A stretch of 64,000 bases of DNA from Eucommia ulmoides (Eukaryota > Streptophyta > Magnoliopsida > Garryales > Eucommiaceae), in the NCBI GenBank assembly GCA_016647705.1, contig CM028326.1, positions 43,926,785 to 43,990,784 on the forward strand, read 5' to 3'. The notes beneath the pieces are model-generated. The model had not been told where the DNA came from. It ran no database searches and saw nothing but the letters and a program-made list of their open reading frames with translations. A program made the position numbers and the translations under genes. Each line of letters starts with the position of its first letter. Within the stretch, counting starts at the first letter, position 1. Positions 32,801 through 44,262 of this stretch are shown here, one piece after another.

Positions 32801-33392
32801 TTATAGCTAGGCCCCTTTATTTCTTGGGCATGGGCTGGTTTGTCAAGACTACTTAGATTTGGCAAAAATCTAAGTCAAGCCCAATCCTTAAATCATCTTG
32901 TGATTTAGGGCTTTGTCATAACCTTTCCAGGCCTTGATTCAGGTGTCTTGGATTGTTTCTTGGTAGTATGTGATGTCCTATGCATGAGAGAAATAATTGT
33001 TTTTGGTGTTAAATTTGACAAGATTCAATGAGAAGTAAATGTTTCAAAGTCGGGGTGAGGTAACCGAGTTAATTATTTGAAATGTCTTATGAAATAAGGG
33101 TAGTGACTAAGATTTATCTATAATGAATATGATTTTATGAAAATCAAACTTATTAAATTCATTTCAGACCTCCTTAAGTCATGGGAATTTAAATTTTAAC
33201 CCGAAACTTTTACTTAGATGTATTTTGTCAAATTCAATTTTATTGCGTTTTTGTCCTATTTTCAATTGTTTTTGTATAATGCATAGTATGATCTCAAGTA
33301 GAAATTCATTCCCTTCAAACCTGAGCTTAAAGTTTATTTGAACTTATACTTAATTCCACACAGATTAGGTGAGACAAAATACAGTGTCTACA
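29862..33392 (-). repeat. Element A 3' LTR
   Basis: 3531 bp. In plus-strand order: AACGCACCCCGG (U5 end, consensus TGACGCACC), GAATCGCCACCTAGCATGGG (30043-30062), a C-run of 14 with one A (30300-30313), GTGACCGAACC...TGCCTACATACTTTGGGTGG units (30480-30760), GAAGAATCACACATATCCCC (31030), CCCTAATTTTGTTGTTATAG (31350), TATA box on the minus strand (31959-31968), dyad block near 32060-32110, and AGTGTCTACA end at 33392. Confidence 0.82.
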
Positions 33393-33405
33393 ACTATCCC
33401 TCCTT
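33393..33405 (-). other. Polypurine tract of element A
   Basis: Minus strand AAGGAGGGATAGT directly precedes TGTAGACACTG, the start of the 3' LTR. Confidence 0.65.
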
Positions 33406-33544
33406 GTTATGCGGGTTTACACGTAATGACAAAGAAGGAGACACTAACATTTTATTCCGCTATACATAAATGTAAAACACAGGTATTTAAATGCTTATAG
33501 TGGTTTGGCAAGAAAGATTCTAGTCGACTCTCCTCGGTGTGAAG

Positions 33545-35300
33545 TTTTCATATCTATGAACAGAGGTGGGGATTCTTCGTATTTGTTGTCAAAGAGTCAT
33601 TTCTTCTGACACCAGAGACAGGAACATTTTGCTTCCATCAACAGAGATGGGACAATTTTGCTTCTGCCACTGGAGACAGGAATTTCTTCTATCATGGAAG
33701 AAAGAGATTACTTCTATAAATGAAGATAGGGATTACTTCTATCAACGAAGATAGTGATTGCTTCTATCATGCAAGATAGGGATTGTTCCTATCACCAAAG
33801 ATAGAGATTTCTTTGCCTTTATCATGGAGATAGGAATTGCTTTGCTTCTATCATGAAGATAGGGATTTCTTCTACCATTGAAGAAGGTAGGGATTGCTTT
33901 AATCACTAAAGATAGGGATTGCTTTCATCACGGAAGATAGGAATTGCTTCTATCAAGGGAGATATGGATTGCTTCTATCACAGAAGATAGGGATCACTTC
34001 TATTATAGGAGATAGGGATTATTTCTATCACAAAAGATAGGGATTGCTTCTATCACTAAAGATAGGGATTTCTTCTACCACGGGAGATAGAGATTGCTTC
34101 TGTCACTGAAGATAGGGATTGACTCTATCACTAAAGACAAAGTTTGATTCTATCACTAAAGACAATAATTACTTCTATGACTGAGGATAGGGATTGTTTA
34201 TATCATTGAAGATATGGATTTCTTCTATCACGGAAGATCAGGATTGCTTCTATCACTGAAGATAGGGATTGCTTTGCTTCTATCACGAAGATAGGGATTG
34301 CTTCCATCATAGAAGATATGGATTACTTCTATCAAGGGAGATATGGATCGCTTCTATCACAGAAGATAGGGATTGCTTCTATTATGGGAGATATGGATTG
34401 CTTCTATCACTGAAGATAAGGATTGCTTCTACCACGGGAGATAGGGATTACTTCTGTCATTGAAGATAGGGATTGACTCTATCACTAAAGACAAAGATTG
34501 ATTTTATCACTAAAGACAGTAATTGCTTCTATGACTCAGGATAAGGATTGTTTCTATCAATGAAGATATGGATTTCTTCTATCACAGAAGATCAGGATTG
34601 CTTCTATTACTGAAGATAGGGATTGATTTGTTTCTATTACAAAGATAGGGATTGCTTCTATCACTGAAGGTAAGGATTGTTTATGTCACTAAAGATAGGA
34701 ATTGCTTCTATCAAGGGAGATAGGGATTGCTTCTATCATGAGAGATATGGATTACTTCTATCATGGAAGATAAGGATTACTTCTATCATAGAAGATAGGA
34801 ATTTCTTCTATTATGGGAGATATGGGTTGCTTCTATCACAGGAGATAGGGATTGTTTCTACCACTAAAGATAAGGATTGTTTCTATCACTAAAGATAAGG
34901 TTTTCTTCTATCACTGAAGATAGGGATTACTTCTATTAGTGAAGATAGGGATTACTTCTATCATAAGAGATAGGGATTGCTTCTATCACTAGAGATAGGG
35001 ATTACATTTATCACTGGAGATAGGAATTGCTTCTATCAATGAAGATATGGATTACTTTTATCAATGAAGATAGGGACTTCTATCAAGGGAGATAGGGATT
35101 ACTTCTATCACTAAAGATATGGATTGCTTCTATTACTGATGATAGTGATTGCTTCTATCACTGAAGATATGAATTGCTATCACTGAAGATAAGGATTGCT
35201 TCTATCTCGGGAGATAGATATTTCTTCTATCACTGAATATAGGGATTACTTTTATCACTGAATATTGGGATTGCTTTTATCATTGAAGATAGGGATTGGT
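33545..35300. repeat. 25-bp minisatellite array in the 3' untranslated part of element A
   Basis: Roughly 70 units of about 25 bp. Each follows CTATC, six variable bases (CACTGAA-like), GATAG, and about nine bases (GGATTGCTT-like), so every unit carries a CTATC/GATAG dyad. Longer blocks repeat at about 354 bp: GACTCTATCACTAAAGACAA at 34121 and again at 34475, with matching neighbours for at least 300 bp on either side, and a partial third copy after 34630. The position next to the PPT is where Tat-lineage elements are known to hold variable tandem repeats that can seed satellites. Open frames here only reflect the periodicity (three units give 25 codons). Confidence 0.88.
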
Positions 35301-36049
35301 TGCTTTGAGAAATTTAGTTGGTTTGCTAATTGTAGATCGGTATTTTGTGGGAAAGGTTATTGGTTAGTAGGATACTCTGTTTAATCCCTACGGATGATTA
35401 TTATATTATATCCCTAAAAGATGACACGTAGTCTATCTTATAGGATGCGGGGAGGTCGACACTCAGTTAACCAACACCTAGTTGTGACTATACCCAAAGA
35501 GTTCTCCTACATATTTAAAACTAATGAGGATCAGGTCACATGTTGTTCTAACATGTAAAGTAAATCAAGATTGGGTAGAATGGTTCCGGGTTAGGGAAGC
35601 CCATTTCGGGGGTGTCTAGTCAGTGTGAGACTGAGGTCGACGATTGATCTTTGTGGTGGCTTGACCGAACCCCCAGGAGGGCGCCTACATATCTCAGATT
35701 TAATTGTGAATCAAGTTAAATGTAGTTCAAACACGTGATGTGGATCAATATTTGGGTGGAATAGGTCTTTGGTTAGGGAAACTAATTCCTGGATCGTCAT
35801 ATCAATACATGATTGAAAATGACTGAGGGAATTCACAAAGAGCGAAGACCCTCGGGTAACTCAACACTTAGTGGAGTTTCTTGGCTACATCCCACCTGGG
35901 ATTTCCTGACGAGGACTAAAAAACTTTATGGAGGAAATTTAACATTGGGTAAAATGTACCCCAATTGTAGACTGGGGTTTGACGATACTTGTTCATTTCC
36001 TGGGATTATAGTTTTTCATTTTTTTTTTTGAATTTTTGCATTGATTATG

Positions 36050-36320
36050 ATTGAGATTGGTGTGAGTCTTATATCAAGAAACTTTACAGGGGGAAGATCA
36101 GATATAATTTGCCCCAGCTCTAGTTAGGGTAACTCTTATCATAGAGTCTCAACAGAGAAACCAGATATAATGTGCCCCAACTGTAGATGGGGTGAGTCCC
36201 ATCACATATTCTTAACGGAGAAAGCGGATATAATGTTCCTCAACTCTAGTTGGGGCGAGTCCTGTCACAGATTCACAACGAAAAAATCGGATATAATGTG
36301 CCTGAGCTCTAGATGTAGTG
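36050..36320. repeat. 63-bp tandem repeat, about four units
   Basis: GATATAAT starts at 36101, 36164, 36227 and 36290, exactly 63 bp apart. Each unit has a CCCCAACTCTAGTTGGGG-like palindrome followed by (T/C)GAGTCCTATCACA and an A-rich part. 63 is a multiple of three and one frame is open on each strand; on the minus strand (element sense) it gives HYIRF(F/L)R units of 21 residues. It may be coding relic or chance. Confidence 0.75.
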
Positions 36321-39300
36321 TTTGTTTTAGTCTGGAAACCCCTGTTGGGTTGTTCATGTATTACTGGCATTACTAGTTCTAGATGGTAATCATCGGATGA
36401 CTGAAGCCCACCCGAGTTACCTACATACACTAAGTTCCTAAGTCAGTAATCTAGTCAAAATGTAGTTCGGCCCTCGTTGTACTATCTCAGATTGTCAACC
36501 ATACCCGTAAGGGCTTCCTGTGTACCTTGGTAATCTAACAAGGATCAGGTCAACAATTAGTTCGAGCATAGGTATCCTTTGTTGTCTGCTTAATGAAAGG
36601 ATTGGTAATCATCTTCTCAAGGAAGTCAGGGACTTCTCGAGAGATGCGCCCTGATATAGGGCTGAGAGAATGTCGTGATTGCTAACATCTATCGAATTTT
36701 GATCGGGCTAGCTTGGGTCTTCTATATACCTTGGTGGTTTATCGAGGATAGGTCGAAGCGCAGTTTTCTAGAGATGGAGGAATTTTGTTTAAGGTGACAG
36801 CCCAATGTGGAAAGGTTTCGCATATCCTGGTACTTACCAGGACTTAGGTTAACACTTAATTCTTTCTTGGATGGTTAAAATCTAGTATGGTTAGATCCAG
36901 AGTAGTGGGTCATTGTCATGTTTCGTATGGTTCAATCCCAATTGATTGGGGGATTCATTATTGAGTAGCCATGTGAGGATTCTATTATTTATATGTCTGA
37001 TGATGTGATTCAATCTTGATTGATGTGAGATTTTTGTTAATAGGGAATGGAGAAGGTTTCATATGTGTCTCAGGTTTTTTCAAGAGTAAGGTTTAGCATA
37101 GTTTTCCTGGTTAAGCATCGTCTATTATTTGGTAAGTAAGGAGAGTGCATATATCTTTTCTCAGGAGAGTGAAAGGACTATTCCTAGAGATGTTCCCTAG
37201 TCTATGGCTGAGACAGTGTCATAAAGATGATATATTTCTTTCTTTTTCATTTTGACCAAACCCTCTTGGGTTTCCTACGCACCTTAGTGATCTACCATGA
37301 ATCAAGTCGAATGTAGTTTCGGGCTTAGCTGATTCTAAGAATCATACCTATCACAAATACCTATATTTGTTGACAACAATCTTTTCCTACCCTGATTGAT
37401 AGAGTCTCTTGCTTAAGCATTAGCTAGTCTAAGATTTTGATTGTTATCTTTGATTGGTAGTTTATTCAAGTCTTTGCATTAGGTTGTTTTGATTTCTTTT
37501 ATCGGAGGATTGGAACTTGGACTATTTTGAATGATTCTAAGGTTTACTCAATTCTAGGAAGATCGCATTAGATCCTAGCAAGGTCAAACTTCTAGAGACA
37601 CTCTAATACACTCCGATATTTTGCAGTAATGGGCATGGTCTATCAAGACACACCATCGGTTAGATTGATTCCTTGTCTAACTTCTAAGTTAGTTGGACCC
37701 ATTATTAGATATGGACACTGGTACAGTGACTGACGAGGTAACTTAACCAAATTACATGTCTGAGGATTGCCTTCTTGCCTACTAGAGCTTCCTAGATAAA
37801 GTGTATGGGTGCAAGTGTCGTTTTGATGATGGCCTATTGATGTTAAATGATATGCGGGATGCCACAGGGTTTTGCGCTATATACCTTTTGCTATTAGCTT
37901 TCGCCCTTTTTTTTTCCATTTTGTTTCGAACACGGAAAGACTACCAGTGCTTCTGAGAGGCTTCCTATTCCATTGCTCCTTCTTGTGTTGCAATTGGAAT
38001 TCTGATTGGGATTTTTCTTTGAATAGTCTTTGGGTTTTGGTGGCAAGATGGGAAAGTTCAGACAGGAATAGCGAAAGGTTACTTCAGGTCTCGCTTGGTT
38101 GATATCGGGGTTTCCAAGAATGGGAACATCTGGCTCAGAATTGAGATCACTGTTGATTTGGCTCGAGTTTTGAATCATTTTTTGGATGAGTTTTGGGAGA
38201 GGGTTTTAATGAATGACTTATTTAACATTGCTTCTTTTATTTCTTTCCCGTATTTTCCAAAGTTCATTTCTAATGCTTTGAGTATTAGCCAATACACCAT
38301 GTATATTTCCCTTTTCACTTTATGTAAGATTATTTTGTTTAGAGTATACTCAGGTAATCATATTCAAACGTTCAGTCATCTTAATAATTGTCTCGATATT
38401 TACACTGAATTAATCCAAATTATGATGAATATAAGTTCAATAGTAATTTAGACCAAATATCCGTAGTTATTAGTTAATGAGGTTGTCTAGTTTCAATTCC
38501 ATCAAGTTCTGATATTGTTATTTTCTGAGATTGTTATTGAGGTTACCTAGGCCTATATGTTACCCGAGACTTCATCGATGTCTCTGTTTCACTTCTTCTA
38601 TCTTGGACTGAGGGCAGACAATATAAGCCTTCCCAAGATAACTCAGAGGAGGGAGAATAGAAATGACGCAGAAACAAGTGTTAGTTTCTGACTACAAACA
38701 AATGTTATTTTGTCCTGGTAGTGTTAAGAGAATTTTCTGTTATTTTCTTTACTCTAGAAAGTAGGGAGTCGTACTTCCTATATAATCCATGTAGCGAGCT
38801 TTGGATAATGATTCCGATCCAGTTGGCCCAAGTCACTAGTTGTTGACACACCCCTACGACTTAATACTCGAACTGTATAGAGAACGTGATTCATCTAATG
38901 GCTTTTGTGTGACCACTTAGTGTTTCGAAACTTTCTGATACCTATTCTTATTTCTATTAATACTTACTTTCTGAATTTTACATTTTCAGAGGATTAGGGT
39001 AATTTGAGTTGATCTTGAGGTCTTTGTTGGTTTTTCTCCTATCCTAACTACTTCGTCTATTTATCCGACACGGCTTATTGTTCTCTTCTAGCCTTAAACG
39101 TCTTTAGTTATGTAAGATTATTCTGGTTTTTGTTTTTAAGTAGATTTTTCATGGCGTCTCAGAATTGGTTTTGTTTGGATAAAGTCTTAGCTTATGTTAG
39201 TTACTCTTCATTTATTCAGCTACCCAATCTTTCAAGAATTTTTCACGGACGGGCCTAGGATCTGAGACTTCATCTATTATTCTTCATGTCATAAGTCTTC

Positions 39301-40229
39301 GAGATATTTCTTCCTTCGTTCCAATTTGAGGAAGTCTTCTATATTTCTTCAAGGTTAATTGGACACACTCAAGTCGGAACATGTGTAGCGATTCCACAAT
39401 CAGGGTTCCTAGGTTTTCTTTCTAATGTTCTCAATTTTTTTGTCAATATCTCACCATCGTTTGGTTGAAACAGGACATTTCTTCTAACTTTTTTCCTTTA
39501 GATAATGGTCTAATTTAGTATTGAAAGTATATCATTATTATTTTGATAGTTTGTGGTATGTTAATTACGATAAGCAGATTAATTTATGAAAGTTAGAGAA
39601 TAACGAACTTGAGTCGACCTTAGATAAAATAAGATTGCATTTGGTGATTTGTAGATCAAGTATGTAGGTGTACAAGATAATATCTAATTCACTAGAAAGA
39701 ACTTTAAGAAATCAAGGGAAAGGTCGAGATAAACATGTTTTTTTTTTCTTGGAATAGTAAGGTTGATTTCATCTCGCTCAATATTTATTTCAGGGAGGTA
39801 ATGTCTTCTTGCATCGGCAGGATTTTGGAGTTGTTCTGAATATTTCCGATAGAGAGAGGGATCGGGTTCATCTTACGATTTTACAAGCAGCTTCTGAAGG
39901 GCTTTTAGCAAAGGTTACTTAAAGAAGATTCCCAAGGTTTGTTAAGTGACTAACCAGCCTAGACCTCCACTAATGAACTTTTATAGGACGTAAATGACCA
40001 TACCTTTATGCGTGGTTGTATTATTGACTATACGTGAGTTTGTCTATATAGATGATGATGTTCGTGTTGTGCATATTCAATCTTAGGAAGATGTAGCTGT
40101 ACCAGGAAATTCTCAGATATGTTCCAGATGGACCTCAACTTGGACTGGGATTCATAGGACCAGGGTAACTTTCGACTTTCGGTTCATCCTCAAGCTTAAA
40201 GTTACAATCATCCTAAGACCGTGACATGA

Positions 40230-40640
40230 TTGACCTTTTATCCTTAAGGCATATATCATTATTCTTAGGACTCTAGGGCACAATTATTATTTTTTTCCTC
40301 AACACATGGACTAGGATTCCTAGGAATTAATAACTGAAATATCTTTTTTGTTCTCCTTCAAAGTAGGGATATTTTGCTCTTAGAACTTGGTCATAGACTC
40401 ATCATTTTCTTTTAATTTGATTACTGTTCAAAGGTCCTAGTGAAAGAATTATCCTCCTATGGATTACTTTCCTTAGGACCTAGTAGTAGGATTATCCTAT
40501 TTTGCCTAAAAAACAAGGATCATTTTCCCTAGGACCTAACGAAAGCTCTATCATTTTTTTCCTCTAGAGACGGATTATTATTCTCAGGGCTTGAGGAAGA
40601 GTCTAAGATGCCTTTGATTTCATGATGTCTAGTGAGGATG
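40230..40640. repeat. Degenerate tandem repeat, CCTTAGGACCTA type
   Basis: (C/T)TTAGGACCTA(A/G)-(A/G)A, then (A/T)TTATC(A/C)T, then TTTTCCTC and (A/T)GGAT(C/T)ATT recur about every 55-70 bp. Element E has the corresponding series at 54560-54741 and 56615-56880. It is an internal-region repeat of the family. Confidence 0.55.
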
Positions 40641-40802
40641 AATTTATTTTGACGGTCTGACTGGTAAACACTGGGTGGCCTCTTATCAGGGTAGATTTTG
40701 ACTAGCTTGAGGCACTTTGAACCTAAACAAAATGTCTTCCTAATGGTGTGAAATTCCTTCTCTATAGGGTTTATGAGAAATGACAATTTTCTTAGAACAA
40801 TA

Positions 40803-43018
40803 TGTTGATCTTAAAATTTTGATGGACAATTAAATGTTAATTCTTTTGGTGAAACTAATGATTTTATTGAGTGTTTCAATATTAAAGTTCCATTGATAAT
40901 TTATCATGAAGAATTGAGTAAAGAGAGTTATGCATGCTAAAGAGACTGATAAAGACGATAGACATTAGGAGACTGAACATTTTAAAGAATCTAGGAAAAA
41001 ACAACTCAGGTTAATTTTTACTCTTAATGTATCTCAATTAGGATCACACACGACACAAAAAGATTTTTAAATGATTTTTATTAATATGTGTGTGTTTTCA
41101 TAGGATCCTAATTAGCTACATTATTTGCTCCTATGTGTAATTGAAAAAGAAATATTTATAATTGATTAAAATTTAATTTAAGTATTTAGTGGAGCTAACC
41201 GAGAAAAAAAATCGGTTAAAGGGGCCAAAACGTCAATAAAAATGGATTAAAAACGAATTGAGAGAAGTGTTCCAGCATCTATAAGTTGACAGGTAAGTCG
41301 ACCGGAGCATAGAAGGAAAAGTCTCTGTATTTCTTGGTCGACAGGTAGGTTGACCTATACTTAAATATGAACTCTCTGTATCTATAAGTTGACAGAACGA
41401 TCGATTTGTGATAAGAAATAGAACTATCTGAATCTCCAGGTCGACAGATAGGTCGACCGATGGGCATATAATTTTTAGCTTGGCTACATCCTGAATCAAT
41501 CGGTCGACAACTGATTTTAGTTGGTCGACTTATGGGACTGTTTCAGGATATTATGGAATTCCAGATTTTATTTTGAAAGTACCCGTTACTAGCCATTTTT
41601 TGGTTAGGATTCACAAGATATATTAGGGATTTAATATTATTTGAGATATGCAACACATATTATGGTATCCCTATAGATTTGGTTCATTAAGTTTGAATAT
41701 TTCTCAATTTGGTATATGTAATTCTTTCTATCCTATTTAATTGTGATTGAGAAATATTTGGGGGACTTAATTGAGAAGTTTAAAAGCTATAATTAAGTTA
41801 TTTGAACCAGGATGAAGTCTTAATGATATAAGGGGTCTATAAGAGCAATTAAATATCATAACAAGTGGGAACTAGCGGTTAGAGAGCTTATTTTATTCCC
41901 TTTTATATAGACCTGCGTTTTCATATTAGAATGAGAGATCAAGAGAATTATACTGAGCTTTTCTAAGAGAAATCATATTGAGAGAATTGTGAGAGCTTTC
42001 TAAGAGTTATTATTGAGAAATATTTGTTGTGGATTGTTGTTACTACCGAATCTGAAGATTTATTGCTATTATTATTCTTTTGGTGGAATTCGAGTGAGAT
42101 CTTTCCAAATTACTTTCTATTTGGTATTGATTGATTATATTTGGAATTTGATCTTTGAAATTGTTTTCTGATTTTTTATTGAAAAATATTTTTGAAATAA
42201 TTTCTTGAAGAAATCTGATTACGTGCTACCTAATTTTTGTTTAAAATTAGATTTTGAATATCTCATTTTTCTATCACTAATTTTGAGATATTAATTTAGC
42301 TCTAATTTATCTGGGGTAGTAGAAGTTTCGAGTGGGAAAATCACTTATCAATTATTTGTAATTGGTGAGTTGAATGTCAGATCAGATACTACTGGGAGTG
42401 TCTAATCAAGGGTAGCTGGTTTCAATCTCTTCCGGTAAAGAAATTGAGGTTTTAATATTTTCCTATGATATAAAAAGATTAGGTGTTAATTATTCCTTGA
42501 TTGACTTTGTGAGTAATTTTGTAACGGTTCAATCCTTACCGGATAAAAGGATATTTGGAGTGTTTTGTGAGGTTTTGATTGTTTAGCCTAAGGTATAAAA
42601 CGAATTAGGATATTTTTGAGCCTGTAAAAGTAGAGGTTATTCCTAGGCCTGTGAAAAAGAATGTGTATAGGTTGATTCTGAGCCTGCGAAAAGAATCATT
42701 GTAAGAGTTTGGTTCCTACCTTTAAACGAATCTTGAGTTTAGTGGGTGTGAATCTCCTTGGGGCTCGGAGGACCGGATTGACCAAGAGTAGCTTGGTGAA
42801 CCAGGATATATCGGTATGTACTGCATTGTTTATTTCTTTTATTTTATCTTGTGTTGTTTGGGTGTGCACCTAGAGCTTATTACACTTATCTGATGCTATA
42901 AAGATAATAATTAATTTTAGGATAACATTAATTATTTGATTTTTGAAGTGTTATTATTTGGATTAATTTTTAATACTGCCCAATTCACCCCCCTCTTGGG
43001 TAGCTCATTGGGCCAACA
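40803..43018 (+). mobile_element. Copia-type solo LTR 3 in element A
   Basis: 2216 bp from TGTTGATCTTAAAATTTTG to TCATTGGGCCAACA. TSD CAATA (40798-40802) / CATTA (43019-43023). Element E has the empty site, GGACATGATATGTGTC at 57023-57038, which shows CATGA as the target, each copy having one change. Its short motifs (41280-41540) are GTCGAC-centred, whereas LTRs 1 and 2 have mostly GTCAAC at the same kind of sites. Confidence 0.88.
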
Positions 43019-43023
43019 CATTA

Positions 43024-44240
43024 TATGTTTCTCCTAGGGAACTATGACCCACGATACGTTTATGATTTGGATCACACAGTTCTAACTTGACTGAGTGACT
43101 ACACTTTCTCGTGTTTTATTAGTTTAATGTGATTTCGCACGATCGATTTAGATTTTTTCACGTTGTCTTTAGGAGCCAAACTTTAGACAGGCTTGTTTAG
43201 CAAAGCTATGATTATTTACTTATTTTGAGATGGACTTTTTTTTTTTTTTACTTAAAAAGCGATAATACTGGTGATTTTGTTAAGGTGTGTTTTAAGTGAA
43301 TTATTATGGAGGCAATGGGCTTTATTAATTTAATGTTTTATGCTTGATAGTTTATTGGGTTAAGTGAAGTAAGGATTCTTATTCTTTCCTACAACTTGTA
43401 ACGTATTCAAATATTTGCAGAAGTTTTCGGTGCTGAGCAGGCTAGTAATGTTTGGGATAGAACAAGAATTCTTACACGGATTATTATACCCCTACTTATC
43501 CTAGAAGATTATTCTATTTTCTTAATATGACAACAATGTAAATAATATTATGAAAAATAAAAATAATGTCTCTCTCCAAGGTAAGTGTCCTATGTAGAAT
43601 AGGATTTTGGTTATTCCTCTATCCTAGGTTCACTCTATGTGGTTATGGTTTTTCTTCTAGCTATCCTAAAAATAGCTCGGTTCCCAGACCTTCAAACCTC
43701 TAACATCCTCCCCATGGGAACATTTATCTTTGGTTGGTGGTCCGAGAGAGAAGAGGTTCGTAGCTGGATCTTAGGCGATGCAACCCCGGACATTGCTTCT
43801 ACTAACTTCTCTTTCTAAACTAAGGGTTTTGAGGGCTTAGATCAGTGTGATGAAACCACTGATGAAAGCCCCTTCTACCGGTCGCTTTATCCCTAAGAGG
43901 GTTACGACTTAGGTTTTCATCATGATATGTAATGCAAAGTGAGTGTTCAAGCATTGAAGAGAGTATACTGTAATGTAAAGACAATATTTAAATGCGTTAA
44001 TCCAAAGACAGTAAATGTAAATGCATTAAATAAAGACAGTAGATATGTATGCATGCTGACATATATGCATGAAATGATATGCTTTGTATTATTTTGTTAC
44101 TATTGTTATTGTTATTGTTATTGTTATTGTTATGTTCCTGGTAGGGAATTATTTATGTTTGAAATTAACGACGTAATGAATGGATTTTATGAAACAGTGA
44201 ATATGGATTGAGGCTCCAACTAGGCTTGAATCTCTTAAAA
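43024..44240 (-). other. Element A 5' untranslated region
   Basis: Lies between the PBS and solo LTR 3 and aligns with 57030-58312 of element E (for example GGGTTTTGAGGGCTTAGATC and TTTTCATCATGATATG in both). A TTATTG hexamer run is at 44098-44133, where E has a long (TTA)n. No ORF of note in element sense. Confidence 0.6.
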
Positions 44241-44262
44241 AGTCCCCAGCAGAGTTGCTAGT
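44241..44262 (-). other. Primer binding site of element A
   Basis: Minus strand ACTAGCAACTCTGCTGGGGA directly follows the LTR end. Elements B (49073-49094) and E (58313-58334) have GTTGGTGACTCTACTAGGG and ATTAGTAACTCTACTAGGGA at the same place, so the shared core is TGGCGACTCTGCTGGGGA. To my knowledge this matches the PBS of Ogre/Tat elements, attributed to tRNA-Arg. Confidence 0.7.

Larger units (their letters stand above)
35301..40797 (-). other. Element A internal region, no gag-pol found
   Basis: Both strands are interrupted by stops; the longest frames (37894-38178 minus, Asn/Pro-rich, and 38095-38451 plus) match nothing I know. Between 35500 and 36900 GACCGAACC-GCCTACATA phrases and AATCAGGTCA-(A/G)TGTAGTTC phrases recur as in the LTR. 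From 38860 to 39740 it parallels element B (47871-48620). Near 39735 it jumps to sequence equivalent to 54100 in element E, skipping the stretch that in B and E carries the gag fragment. Confidence 0.5.

Noticed and set aside
34269-34892. Open frames coding a periodic Asp-Arg-Asp-Cys-rich protein
   Set aside because: The 25-bp period returns to the same frame every three units, so open frames arise automatically; stops interrupt them and no start context or conservation supports coding.
33545-35300. CRISPR-like regular short repeats
   Set aside because: Units are head to tail with no unique spacers and vary in sequence; this is a minisatellite in a plant retrotransposon.
37894-38178. Asn/Pro-rich minus-strand ORF as a possible gag
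   Set aside because: It is in element sense but has no gag motif and sits beyond the expected gag position; left unassigned.
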